Assembly: GCA_016212295.1 (NCBI GenBank) | Contig: JACRGO010000180.1 | Span: 1 to 24,448, forward strand | Source: Nitrospinota bacterium | GTDB lineage: Bacteria > Nitrospinota > Nitrospinia > JACRGO01 | Length of the DNA stretch: 24,448 nt | Direction: 5' to 3' | Shown here: positions 14,266 to 21,976 of the stretch, piece after piece | Layout: each line of letters starts with the position of its first letter | How positions within the stretch are numbered: position 1 is the first letter of the stretch | The notes under the pieces: generated by a model | Told to the model about the DNA's origin: nothing | Databases searched by the model: none | Seen by the model: only the letters and a program-made list of their open reading frames with translations | Translations under genes and position numbers: made by a program

Positions 14266-15603
14266 ATGAACGAAAAATCACCGCTTGAGGAAACGGACCT
14301 CTCCTATATCATCGATTCCTGCCTGATGCTGGCGCTGGAATACGATATCCCAAAGCTCCTGGAAAAAATCCTCCATATTGCCCGCAAAATGACATGCAGC
14401 GACGCAGGCTCCATATACGTTGTGGAAAGGAGCCATGAAGAGGAAAAGGGGGAGAAGAGACAGCTTAGATTCAAGGCCGCGCAAAACGACACTGTGCATG
14501 CAGATTGGCAGGAATTTGTCTTCGATATAGACAAACGGACCATAGCCGGATACGTGGCTTCCACAGGGGAAATCGTCACCATAGATGACGTTTATAGCAT
14601 CCCAAAGGACTTTCCCTTCTCCTTCGGCAAGGGGGTGGACGAGAAGACCGGTTATCGAACTTCGTCCATGCTGGCCTTTCCCATGAAGAATTTCAGACAG
14701 GAAGTCATCGGGGTGGTCCAACTCATCAACAGAAAAGAGCGCTTTGACAAAAAACTTGAAAAAGAAAAAATAACAGGCAATGTCCTTCCCTATGACCAGA
14801 ATTACAGGAGGCTTGCGTCTTTCATGGTCGCCCAAGCCGGGTCGGCGTTGGAAAACGCCAGCCTGGTGGACTCAATAAAGGAGTCATATAGGGCCCAGGA
14901 GCGGCTGCAAAAGGAAAAGATAGTGGCCTTTTACGACATCGCCGCTGGTTTATCGGATACATTGATCAACAAGCTTTCCGGGATACTCATGAGCCTGCAA
15001 TATTTGCAGGAAGGGCTTCGCGGCCTTGGAAAGGAGGGCGAGGAATTCACGTCCATGAACCATGACGCGATACTTGAAGCGCAATGGGTGATAAAGATGG
15101 TCAAACGGTTCCAGGAAACCACGGACCTGGCCCTTATGTCCACCACTGATGACCTCGACCTCCACTCCGTGCTCAAGGAGATTGAACTGGAGTACAAAGG
15201 CAAAAAGCCAGCCTTTCAATTGTTCGATGGAACGCCGATAGTGAGCTGCAATCCCCAGATAGGAGAATGTTTCAAGGGGATCATTGAAAACGCATTGGAA
15301 TCCAGAATGGACGGCCAGGCCGACGTGTCCGTGCGCACTAGGCCGGGTCCTTCCAGCAAAACCGTTTTAATTGAAATCACCGACAACGGAAAGGGAATGA
15401 GCCAGGACCAGGCCCAAAGGGCCTTTACCCCTTTCTACACCAGCAAGGGGACCACAAGGTCCGGGCTGGGCTTATGGTATTGTTACCAGTTGGTTAACGG
15501 ATCAGGCGGAAACATCTCCATCAAAAGCCGTCCCGGGGCCGGGACAACGGTAACTATCTCCCTGCCTGCTTCCAAGACGAAGGAGGCGGGACCTGGCGGT
15601 TAG
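14266..15603 (+). CDS. GAF-domain histidine-kinase-like protein with phospho-acceptor His replaced by Asp
   Basis: A 445-residue cytoplasmic protein. Residues about 15-205 form a GAF sensor domain ('CSDAGSIYVVE', 'GYVASTGEIVTIDDVY', 'SMLAFPMKN', 'VIGVVQLINR'). Residues about 215-290 are a dimerisation helical hairpin where the H box reads 'AAGLSDTLINKLSGILM'; the usual 'AAGIAHEINNPL' His is Asp231. The ATP-binding domain looks intact: N box 'GIIENALES', G1 'ITDNGKGM', F box 'FTPFYTSKG' and G2 'SGLGLWYCYQLV'. It may bind ATP without autophosphorylating, or act as a phosphatase, a pseudokinase or a dimer partner of another kinase. It is divergent from cyaA and shares a duplicated upstream region. 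No Shine-Dalgarno is seen before the ATG. Confidence 0.88.
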   Translation: MNEKSPLEETDLSYIIDSCLMLALEYDIPKLLEKILHIARKMTCSDAGSIYVVERSHEEEKGEKRQLRFKAAQNDTVHADWQEFVFDIDKRTIAGYVASTGEIVTIDDVYSIPKDFPFSFGKGVDEKTGYRTSSMLAFPMKNFRQEVIGVVQLINRKERFDKKLEKEKITGNVLPYDQNYRRLASFMVAQAGSALENASLVDSIKESYRAQERLQKEKIVAFYDIAAGLSDTLINKLSGILMSLQYLQEGLRGLGKEGEEFTSMNHDAILEAQWVIKMVKRFQETTDLALMSTTDDLDLHSVLKEIELEYKGKKPAFQLFDGTPIVSCNPQIGECFKGIIENALESRMDGQADVSVRTRPGPSSKTVLIEITDNGKGMSQDQAQRAFTPFYTSKGTTRSGLGLWYCYQLVNGSGGNISIKSRPGAGTTVTISLPASKTKEAGPGG

Positions 15604-15606
15604 GTT

Positions 15607-15743
15607 ATGAAATACGATCCCGGAAGACATCATCGCCGTTCCATACGGTTAAAAGGGGCGGATTATTCCATCGCATTCGCGAATATATTTTGAATAATCC
15701 GTTAAATTGGAAAAATGATGATTTATTCATAAATTGCCCGTAA
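15607..15743 (+). pseudogene. Internally deleted RAYT transposase remnant
   Basis: ATG at 15607 opens a frame reading 'HHRRSIRLKGADYS', identical over these residues to the N terminus of the intact RAYT gene at 8020-8628. After a junction near 15670 the next frame reads 'HRIREYILNNPLNW' and 'NDDLFIN' to a TAA at 15741-15743, matching that gene's C terminus. About 480 bp of the middle, including the HUH motif and catalytic Tyr, is missing, and the two ends are out of frame. It lies three bases after the GAF kinase stop and abuts the end of the sulfatase-like gene. Confidence 0.88.
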
Positions 15744-15745
15744 TT

Positions 15746-17293
15746 TTATTTGCCTTCCCCATTTTTTCCCGCCTCCCTGGCCCGTTCGGAATAGGCCCGG
15801 CCCAGCAACTCGTAGGCCCGCGACATCACCTTCCTCCAATCCTTTCCAAGCTCAGGATCGCTCGTGAAGGAAGGATTTTCCCGCTCATAAACGCTGTCCA
15901 GGCGGACCACGTCCTCCAGTTCCTCCACCGCCTCCTTGTAATTTTTCACGCCTATTCGCGCTTCGGCCTCCATGAAATGGGCCTCGCTCGCTTGCCCGGC
16001 AAGCGTTGCCGCCAGGGCCATATTGGCCCTTTGGTGGGACGAAAGAAGCGCCTGGTATTTCGCGGCAATCTCCTTTTCCCTGTCATATAGATTATTCTTT
16101 TCACCAGGATCGCTTTTGAGGTCATACAGCGAGCGCTCGATTCCAGACGCCTTTCTCTCCTCAATGAGTTTCCACTCCCGCGAACGGACGGCATGGATTC
16201 TGTCCAATACCCTTTCCCCTGGACACTGCCAGCCGCAATAGCTTGTTTCCACGAATGCCAGGGAAAAATCCTCCTTGTCCCTGTTTTCTCCCTTCATCAA
16301 AGGGAGAAGTGATTTTCCCTGGGCCGTGAATTCGGGCCTCATGCCAAGAAGGTCGAATAAGGTAGGCATGATATTGACGTGCTGGACTATTCCAGGAATG
16401 GGACGGCCAAATGACATGCCGGGAATTCTGATCAAAAGGGGGACGCGGAGGACCTCATCAAAGGCGGTTGCCGACTCCGAGGTGGAGGCATGGCCGACAA
16501 AGCCATGCTCCAGCAGCTCTTCCCCATGATCGGCTGTCAGGACGATGATAGTCTTTTCCACCAAGCCCGTGTCCCTTAGAAAAAGGAAAAGTTTTTCCAA
16601 CCTGGCGTCCTGATACAACACTGCTCCATCATAGGAATCCCGTATGAAATCCGCGTCTTTCCCGTCGAACTCCACTGACCCCTTGGGGATTTTTTCCAAG
16701 GTCCGTATAAGTTCCGCCTTTTGCGGGGAGATGGAATAAGGGCCTTTCAGGAACACGTCCTTGAAGGCGTCAGGCGGGGAGTAAGGCAAATGCGGCTCCC
16801 TGAAGTGCTGCCACGCGAAAAATTTTTCTCCCTTGTGTTTTTCCAGTATTTCAATGAGATTTCCCTTTTTGGTTTCCTCGTCCCATCCCTGATTGGAATA
16901 GTTATCAAAGGTCATATAGCCAAGCGTGTAATATCCGCTCTCTCTGAGTTGCTTGAGGGGCGTATAAAAATATTTGTCGAGCAGCTTGCCGCGAACGTCC
17001 ATTGCGTGGACCGCCGGGTAAAGTCCAGTGAGCATGGAAAGGATTGAGGGACTTGTCCATGGGGCCTGGGCAACGGCCTCCTGAAACACAGCCGCCCCCT
17101 GGAAGAACCGGTCGATGTTGGGGGTAGTGTTCCGGCGGTACCCGTAAAGGCCCATGTGGTCCGGCCTTAGGCAGTCAACGGTAATGAGCAGAACGTTATA
17201 ACCCTTGAGCGCCGGCGGACTTTGCCCCAGGGACCGGCCCGGAGAAAAAATCAGGCCGAGAAACAATATTACCAATAAATGTCTATAGGTCAT
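15746..17293 (-). CDS. Sulfatase-superfamily hydrolase or transferase with predicted Thr nucleophile, exported
   Basis: A 515-residue alkaline-phosphatase-fold enzyme. An N-terminal hydrophobic signal segment (6-17) predicts export. Metal ligands are visible: Asp40 in 'LLITVDCLRPDHMGLYGY' and Asp-His in 'VLTADHGEELLEHG'. Where sulfatases have C/S-x-P-S-R for formylglycine, this protein has 'PWTSPSILSMLTG': Thr80 at the nucleophile position and Ile84 instead of Arg. This fits the non-sulfatase branch using Thr, as in phosphoethanolamine or phosphoglycerol transferases, so a phosphodiester substrate is as likely as a sulfate ester. The C-terminal 100 residues contain a TPR-like helical pair ('AEARIGVKNYKEAVEELEDV'). 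ATG at 17293; monocistronic, with repeat arrays on its upstream side. Confidence 0.85.
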   Translation of the reverse strand: MTYRHLLVILFLGLIFSPGRSLGQSPPALKGYNVLLITVDCLRPDHMGLYGYRRNTTPNIDRFFQGAAVFQEAVAQAPWTSPSILSMLTGLYPAVHAMDVRGKLLDKYFYTPLKQLRESGYYTLGYMTFDNYSNQGWDEETKKGNLIEILEKHKGEKFFAWQHFREPHLPYSPPDAFKDVFLKGPYSISPQKAELIRTLEKIPKGSVEFDGKDADFIRDSYDGAVLYQDARLEKLFLFLRDTGLVEKTIIVLTADHGEELLEHGFVGHASTSESATAFDEVLRVPLLIRIPGMSFGRPIPGIVQHVNIMPTLFDLLGMRPEFTAQGKSLLPLMKGENRDKEDFSLAFVETSYCGWQCPGERVLDRIHAVRSREWKLIEERKASGIERSLYDLKSDPGEKNNLYDREKEIAAKYQALLSSHQRANMALAATLAGQASEAHFMEAEARIGVKNYKEAVEELEDVVRLDSVYERENPSFTSDPELGKDWRKVMSRAYELLGRAYSERAREAGKNGEGK

Positions 17294-17307
17294 TGGTTTA
17301 TTAGTAA

Positions 17308-17389
17308 CCGTTCACGGTTTCAGGTTCAGGGTTCCGGATTGCCGTGATTCACGCCCTTTTTCAACCTTGAACCCTGAACCCGTGAACGG
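17308..17389. repeat. Inverted heptad array (GTTCAGG / CCTGAAC type)
   Basis: CCGTTCACGG followed by TTTCAGG and TTCAGGGTTC (17308-17334) pairs with GAACCCTGAACCCGTGAACGG (17369-17389). The arms match except that the left arm has one extra 7-base unit, a sign of change by whole heptads. It sits between the oppositely transcribed sulfatase-like gene and prmA, 5' to both. Confidence 0.68.
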
Positions 17390-17422
17390 CTATGTTTATT
17401 AAAGGCGTCTACCACTTAAAAA

Positions 17423-17452
17423 TGGAACTCCATATACCATTAAGTTTATAAT
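17423..17452 (+). promoter_or_regulatory. Candidate promoter of prmA
   Basis: A perfect TATAAT at 17447-17452 lies ten bases upstream of the prmA ATG, with a poor -35 (TGGAAC, 17423-17428) 18 bases further upstream. Transcription would begin very near or at the start codon, giving a leaderless or almost leaderless mRNA, which agrees with the absence of a Shine-Dalgarno. Confidence 0.35.
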
Positions 17453-17461
17453 TATAGCCTA

Positions 17462-18343
17462 ATGGCTATGGAAGCAAAAACATGGTTTGAAATTGAATGC
17501 ATTGTTCCCCCGGCGTCCGAGGAGGCTCTATCCGGAATTCTCATGGACCTTGGCGCAACCGGCACGTGGTCGGAAATAAACAAGGCAAGTGGCTCCATCA
17601 TAATGCGCGCCTATTTTGAAACCGGCCTGGCCCCTGAAAACCTTCTTTCCATGCTGGATGCGGCCCTCAAAAAATCGCCTTCCCTCTTCTCTAAATCCAA
17701 GGTTTTCCTGAAACGGATATGGGAAGAGGACTGGCTGGCGGAATGGAAAAAACACCACGGACCGCTCAGGATCGGGAAATCCCTGCATATACTCCCGGAA
17801 TGGCGGGAAGAGGTCCCGGCCATAGGCACTGTCATTCGAATCGATCCGGGGATGGCCTTCGGGACCGGGAGCCATGCCACGACAAAGCTCTGCCTTGCCG
17901 CCTTGGAGGAAATCATTTCAGAATATGAAGACCCTTCCCGCCTTTCCCTGTTGGATATGGGGTGCGGCTCCGGCATCATCGCCATAGCCGGACTCAAGCT
18001 GGGCATCGGGGAAGCCGTGGGAGTGGACAATGATCCGGTTGCCTTGGAAAACGCCGTAAGAAACGCGGGGTTAAATTGCGTCCGGCCCGATTTCCTCTCC
18101 ACCATTCCAGCAGGGAGAAAATTCGACATAATAATTTCAAACATCATCGCTGAAACCCATATTCAATTAAAAGAAAAAATCATGGCTTCCATGCGGGAAA
18201 ACGGCAGGCTGGTCCTGTCCGGGATACTCCGCGAAAAAGCGGAAATGGTTTACAGGTCCTACGGGGAATCCGGGCTGGCCCTGAAACGGGAAGCAAATGA
18301 AGGGGAATGGAGCTGCCTTTGGTTTAGCGGTAGTAGCGGCTGA
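17462..18343 (+). CDS. prmA: Ribosomal protein L11 methyltransferase PrmA
   Basis: A 293-residue protein, normal length for PrmA, which trimethylates lysine and N-terminal amino groups of ribosomal protein L11. The N-terminal substrate-recognition domain (about 1-100) includes 'WEEDWLAEWKKHHGPLRIG'. The Rossmann methyltransferase follows with the family signature 'IDPGMAFGTGSHATTKLCL', SAM motif I 'LLDMGCGSGIIAIAG', the acidic ribose-binding 'GVDNDPVAL' and 'DIIISNIIAETH' in the active-site position. Initiation could be at ATG 17462 or the second in-frame ATG at 17468. Mono-genic on the plus strand, flanked on both sides by short-repeat arrays. Confidence 0.95.
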   Translation: MAMEAKTWFEIECIVPPASEEALSGILMDLGATGTWSEINKASGSIIMRAYFETGLAPENLLSMLDAALKKSPSLFSKSKVFLKRIWEEDWLAEWKKHHGPLRIGKSLHILPEWREEVPAIGTVIRIDPGMAFGTGSHATTKLCLAALEEIISEYEDPSRLSLLDMGCGSGIIAIAGLKLGIGEAVGVDNDPVALENAVRNAGLNCVRPDFLSTIPAGRKFDIIISNIIAETHIQLKEKIMASMRENGRLVLSGILREKAEMVYRSYGESGLALKREANEGEWSCLWFSGSSG

Positions 18344-18352
18344 GGTTAATTT

Positions 18353-18495
18353 TAGATTTGAGATTTGAAATTTGAAATTTGAAATTTGGGATTTGGGATT
18401 TTAACATGGATAGACAGAATGTTTTGTCTTTATATTTTTCCAATTTCCAATTTCCAATCTGAAATTTGAAATTTGAAATCTGAAATCTGAAATTC
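18353..18495. repeat. Heptad repeat array (GAAATTT / GATTTGG type) in two arms
   Basis: Left arm (18353-18402): consecutive 7-base units of the form GATTTGA/AATTTGA/GATTTGG. A spacer of about 35 bases follows, then a right arm (18438-18495) of TTCCAAT, TGAAATT and TGAAATC units. Much of the right arm is the reverse complement of the left in heptad register. It fills the convergent gap between prmA and the hybrid kinase and could act as a bidirectional hairpin terminator. Confidence 0.7.
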
Positions 18496-18505
18496 CTTTT
18501 GTCGG

Positions 18506-19990
18506 CTATCCTATATATCTCCTGACTCTCGGCATGAAATCCTCCATGGCAATGGGTTTATTGACAAAATCATTTGCCCCTGCCTGGAACACCCTTTCCC
18601 TGGTTTTTTCTTCCATGTCGGTGGTGAGAACAATTACCGGTATGTCCTTCAAGGACAAGGTGTTGCGGATCTTTTCCACCAGGCAAAATCCGTCCATTCC
18701 CGGCATATTGATATCCGTAATGACGAGATGAATCAGAGAGACGGCCAGTTTTTCCAGGGCGTCCTTGCCGTTTTCCGCCTCAAGGATTTCCGGATCGGCC
18801 TTTTTTAAAAATTTCCGCACCATCAAACGAATTCCCTCGTCATCGTCCACTATCAAAACAACCGGGCGGACAAAGGGGAGCCTGGCGTAAAACACGCTCC
18901 CCTTGCCCGGTTCCGATTCAAGTTCCAAGGTCCCTCCAAGGGCCTCCATTATGTCGCGGCTTAATGGAAGGCCAAGCCCTGTCCCCTTTTCCCCTGCCGT
19001 GCCGGTGGTAGTGGTCACTTCCTCATAACGGAAAATGGCGGCATGGCGGGATTCGGCAATGCCTATGCCGGTGTCCTTCACGGCTATGGTGGATTTTTCT
19101 CCTGGAGGAATGTACAAAGTGATATTATCGCCTTCCCTGCAGAATTTTACCGCGTTGTTTATTAAATTCCATATTACCCGGTCGAGGAGGTCCGGGTCGG
19201 CGTAAAGCCTTGTGCCTGGAGGAATTTCCGAGGCCAGAACGATCTTTTTTCTCTCCGCCAGGGGCTTAAGCTCCATTAACGCGGACAAGACATGAAAATG
19301 GCCGTCGATAAAACCCGGATGCGGCCTGATTTTCCCTGTTTTGAACCGGCTCACGTCCAAAAGCCCCTGAACCAGGTCCACAAGCGCTTTTCCCTGGTTC
19401 ACGGCGCGTTCAAACATAATTCTATGTTTTTCATGGAGAGGCGGGTCCGTTTCCTCCATGATAAGCTTCATAAAACCAAGGATCGCGGAAAACGGAGAAC
19501 GAAGGTCATGGGCCACAAGGGAAACGAATTTGTCCTTGAGTTGATTCGCCTCTTCCGCTTCTTTCCTCGCCTTGTCAGCCTTCTCTTTAGCGCTGAGCAG
19601 TTCCCTTTCCGTTTTTTTTTTATAAAGGCCCAATTCTATGGCGGTGTGAAGCTCCTTTTCCTGAAACGGTTTGACCAGATAGCCGAAGGGTTTAGCTGCT
19701 TTTGCCCTCTCCAGCAGCCCGTCATCCATGAAGGCGCTTAAAAATATCACCGGGACGTCAAACCGGGTTTGAATTCTGGACCCCGCCTCTATGCCGTCCA
19801 TGCCGCCCTGCAAAAAAATATCCATCAGGGCCAAATCCGGCTCCTGCTCCTCGGCCTTTATTAAAGCCTCTTCCCCTGAATCCGCGATGGCGCAAACCGT
19901 GTATCCAAAATTTTCAAGGGTCTTTTGAAGTTGAAGGGCAATGACGCTTTCATCTTCCACTATGAGAATTTTTACCTTGTCATTTGTCAT
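18506..19990 (-). CDS. Hybrid sensor kinase Rec-HisKA-HATPase-Rec (copy 1)
   Basis: A 494-residue soluble protein. Receiver 1 (about 6-122): acidic pair Glu12/Asp13, phospho-acceptor Asp57 in 'LALMDIFL', Lys in 'GYLVKPF'. A coiled-coil linker (about 123-150) precedes HisKA with His161 in 'VSLVAHDLRSPFSAIL'. HATPase_c has 'NLINNAVKF', 'VKDTGIGI' and 'GTGLGLPLSRDI'. Receiver 2 (about 370-490) has Asp426 in 'LVITDINMPGMDG'. There is no membrane segment and no DNA-binding output, so it is a phosphorelay hub taking input through a receiver. It is paralogous to the gene at 20091-21554. The first codons (MTND) are read from the adjacent heptad array, so the true start may be the downstream region before 'KILIVEDE'. 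Confidence 0.92.
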   Translation of the reverse strand: MTNDKVKILIVEDESVIALQLQKTLENFGYTVCAIADSGEEALIKAEEQEPDLALMDIFLQGGMDGIEAGSRIQTRFDVPVIFLSAFMDDGLLERAKAAKPFGYLVKPFQEKELHTAIELGLYKKKTERELLSAKEKADKARKEAEEANQLKDKFVSLVAHDLRSPFSAILGFMKLIMEETDPPLHEKHRIMFERAVNQGKALVDLVQGLLDVSRFKTGKIRPHPGFIDGHFHVLSALMELKPLAERKKIVLASEIPPGTRLYADPDLLDRVIWNLINNAVKFCREGDNITLYIPPGEKSTIAVKDTGIGIAESRHAAIFRYEEVTTTTGTAGEKGTGLGLPLSRDIMEALGGTLELESEPGKGSVFYARLPFVRPVVLIVDDDEGIRLMVRKFLKKADPEILEAENGKDALEKLAVSLIHLVITDINMPGMDGFCLVEKIRNTLSLKDIPVIVLTTDMEEKTRERVFQAGANDFVNKPIAMEDFMPRVRRYIG

Positions 19991-20094
19991 TTGTCATTAG
20001 GTCATTGGTCTGGAGAAAAGAGTCATTAAGTCATTGGTCATTAGGGTGTCTTCCTGCTTATCAATGACCAATGACTCAATGACCAATGACTCAA
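19981..20094. repeat. Inverted heptad array A (TCATTGG / CCAATGA), short spacer
   Basis: The left arm (19981-20045) carries units such as TCATTTG, TCATTAG and TCATTGG; the right arm (20061-20094) carries CAATGACCAATGACT twice. GAGTCATT-AGTCATTGGTCATT in the left arm matches the reverse complement of the right arm with about two mismatches over 26 bases. The spacer is only about 15 bases, so a stable hairpin is expected. It separates the two paralogous hybrid kinases. Confidence 0.8.
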
Positions 20095-21554
20095 TTCCCG
20101 AATGTTCCAATATATCTCCCGATGCGCGGGACCAGGTCTTCCCTGGTAATGGGTTTGTTGACAAAATCGTCCGCCCCAAGCCGGAATATCCTTTCCCTTG
20201 TTCTTTCACCCCTGTCAGCGGTCAGGACTATGACCGGGATATCCTGTATACATGGGTTGTTTTTTATATTCTCCAACAATTCAAATCCATCCAACTCAGG
20301 CATTTTGATATCGGCAAGGACAAGGTGGACTTTGTTCCCGGCCAGTTCGTTAAGCGCTTCTCTCCCATTTCCGGCCTCCAGGATATACACGTCCATCTCT
20401 CCAAGCAATTTTTTCAGCAATAGACGGGTCCCGGCGTCATCGTCCGCGATCAAGATAACTGGCCGGACTAACGGGAGCCGGGCGTAAAACACGCTCCCCT
20501 TGCCGGGCGTGGATTCAAATTCCAAGGCCCCCCCGTGGGCAAGCATGATGTCGCGGCTCAGCGGGAGTCCGAAACCTGTGCCCCTTTCTCCTGCCGTGCC
20601 AGTGGTGGAGGTATGTTCCTCGTATTTGAACAATGCGGCATGACGGTCTTTTTCAATCCCTGCGCCGGTGTCCTTCACGGCTACGGTGGAGGGGGCTCCA
20701 TGCGGAACAAACAGGGTTACCCTGTCTCCCTTCTTGCAGAATTTAACGGCGTTGAAAACAAGATTTTTTATCACCTGGCAAAAAAGATCATAATCAGCGT
20801 GAATTCTTGTCCGCGCCGGAATTTCACAAACCAGTTCAATCCCCTTTTTTTCCGCTTCATATCTTAAGGTTTCCAGTATCTGAGTTATTAAAAAATGGGC
20901 GTCATGAAATTTCAGCCTGGGCCTGATCTTGCCCGATTTGATCCTGCTGACATCCAGCAATTCCTGGATCATTTCAACAAGATGTTCTCCCTGAAAAACA
21001 ACCCGCTCAATTATCTCCCGGTGGTCCTCGCAAAGTGCATGATCTTTGTCATCCCTCAGCAATTTCAAGTAGCCTAAAATGTTGCCTAAAGGGGAACGGA
21101 GGTCATGGGCCACCAGGGAAACGAATTTATCCTTTAGTTCAGTCGCCTCTTCCGCTTCCTTTTTGGCCCGCCGCAGTTCCTTTTCCATTTCATGCTTGTG
21201 CAAGGCCATTTCAATGGTGGAATGCAGGGTCCTTTCATCGAACGGTTTGACTATATATCCGAAAGGCCCGGCGGCCTTAGCGCGCTCAAGCATTTTTTCA
21301 TCGTCATAGGCAGTGAGAAAAACCACCGGGACGTCGAACCTTGCGCGCATTTCCTCCGCCATTTCTATCCCGTCCATTTTTCCCTTCAACATGATATCCA
21401 TGAGCGCCAGATCAGGGACTTGCTCCTTCACCTTTTGAAGGGCCCCTTCACCGCTGTCCGCCACGGCTGAAACGGAATATCCGAGTCTTTCAATGGATTT
21501 GCTCAGGCCCAGGGCGGTGACGCTTTCATCTTCCACGATCAGAATTTTGGTCAT
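20091..21554 (-). CDS. Hybrid sensor kinase Rec-HisKA-HATPase-Rec (copy 2)
   Basis: A 487-residue soluble protein with the same domain order as its neighbour. Receiver 1 has Asp53 in 'LALMDIML' and Lys in 'GYIVKPF'. A charged coiled coil leads to HisKA with His150 in 'VSLVAHDLRSPLGNIL'. HATPase_c has 'NLVFNAVKFCKKGD', 'VKDTGAGI' and 'GTGFGLPLSRDI'. Receiver 2 has Asp415 in 'HLVLADIKMPELDG'. Long identical stretches with copy 1 (for example 'KDKFVSLVAHDLRSP') show an old tandem duplication that has since diverged. ATG at 21554 begins inside TCATTGG-type repeats (array B). No DNA-binding domain is present; input and output partners are not in the window, unless the receivers accept phosphate from the HisKA_2 kinase upstream. 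Confidence 0.92.
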   Translation of the reverse strand: MTKILIVEDESVTALGLSKSIERLGYSVSAVADSGEGALQKVKEQVPDLALMDIMLKGKMDGIEMAEEMRARFDVPVVFLTAYDDEKMLERAKAAGPFGYIVKPFDERTLHSTIEMALHKHEMEKELRRAKKEAEEATELKDKFVSLVAHDLRSPLGNILGYLKLLRDDKDHALCEDHREIIERVVFQGEHLVEMIQELLDVSRIKSGKIRPRLKFHDAHFLITQILETLRYEAEKKGIELVCEIPARTRIHADYDLFCQVIKNLVFNAVKFCKKGDRVTLFVPHGAPSTVAVKDTGAGIEKDRHAALFKYEEHTSTTGTAGERGTGFGLPLSRDIMLAHGGALEFESTPGKGSVFYARLPLVRPVILIADDDAGTRLLLKKLLGEMDVYILEAGNGREALNELAGNKVHLVLADIKMPELDGFELLENIKNNPCIQDIPVIVLTADRGERTRERIFRLGADDFVNKPITREDLVPRIGRYIGTFGN

Positions 21555-21606
21555 TGGTCAGGAAAAAAGAGTCAGTGGTCATTGTGTCAGTGGTCATTAG
21601 TCATTG
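21542..21606. repeat. Heptad array B, left arm (TCATTGG type)
   Basis: Units of TCATTGG, TCAGTGG and TCATTAG, partly broken by AGGAAAAAAGAG. It overlaps the last codons of the S23 gene (residues PMTNDH) and the start region of hybrid kinase copy 2. It is the inverse of the arm at 21977-22052 on the other side of the S23 gene. Confidence 0.78.
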
Positions 21607-21967
21607 GGACGTTTTTTTGTGGGCCGATTGAACGGATATAGTTGTTCAGCTTCTTATGCAAAATCTCCAGAGACTCATTAAGAGAGTCATATTCCTCTTG
21701 GGAAATCATGTTCCTGTTCTTTGATTTTTCAAGCCAGGTTTTTGTTTCCATCAAAGAGCCTCTTGCATAATAACAAAAGTGTTTATTTTCTTGGTAATGA
21801 AATCTTCCATACCCTTCGGAAATATTTGCCGCGATGGAATCAGCTGACCGGACCAATTGATCTCCCACGGTTTTTTTAAAAAAGTAATCCCATTGGGCTG
21901 CTATTTCCCATATTTTTTCTCCGATTGACATGGCAAGATTGTATACTTCCAATCCCTCCAGCTTCAT
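21587..21967 (-). CDS. Four-helix-bundle protein (S23 / 23S rRNA intervening-sequence family)
   Basis: About 126 residues. It has the S23/IVP signature: N-terminal 'LEVYNLAMSIGEKIWEIAA', then 'VGDQLVRSADSIAANISEGY' and 'FCYYARGSLMETKTWLEKS', followed by a final helix 'LEILHKKLNNYIRSI'. Family members include proteins encoded in 23S rRNA intervening sequences and the Avd accessory protein of diversity-generating retroelements; they form pentameric helical bundles and bind nucleic acid in the Avd case. Here it is neither in an rRNA gene nor beside a reverse transcriptase. ATG at 21967 with GGAGAGAAGG just upstream is chosen over the in-frame TTG at 21988. The last residues (PMTNDH) are encoded by the flanking heptad array, so the gene is embedded within it. 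Confidence 0.88.
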   Translation of the reverse strand: MKLEGLEVYNLAMSIGEKIWEIAAQWDYFFKKTVGDQLVRSADSIAANISEGYGRFHYQENKHFCYYARGSLMETKTWLEKSKNRNMISQEEYDSLNESLEILHKKLNNYIRSIGPQKNVPMTNDH

Positions 21968-21976
21968 CCCTTCTCT

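Noticed and set aside
14278-14835. 185-codon open frame antisense to the GAF kinase
   Set aside because: It lies fully within the kinase gene in another frame, has no recognisable domain and no ribosome binding site; it is a coding shadow.
18506-21554. Assembly duplication of the hybrid kinase
   Set aside because: The two genes differ at many residues throughout and have different flanks, so they are real diverged paralogues.
21587-21967. Diversity-generating retroelement accessory gene (avd)
   Set aside because: No reverse transcriptase and no template/variable repeat pair are visible. The flanking repeats are simple heptads.
21587-21967. 23S rRNA intervening sequence
   Set aside because: The gene is flanked by histidine kinase genes, with no rRNA sequence around it.
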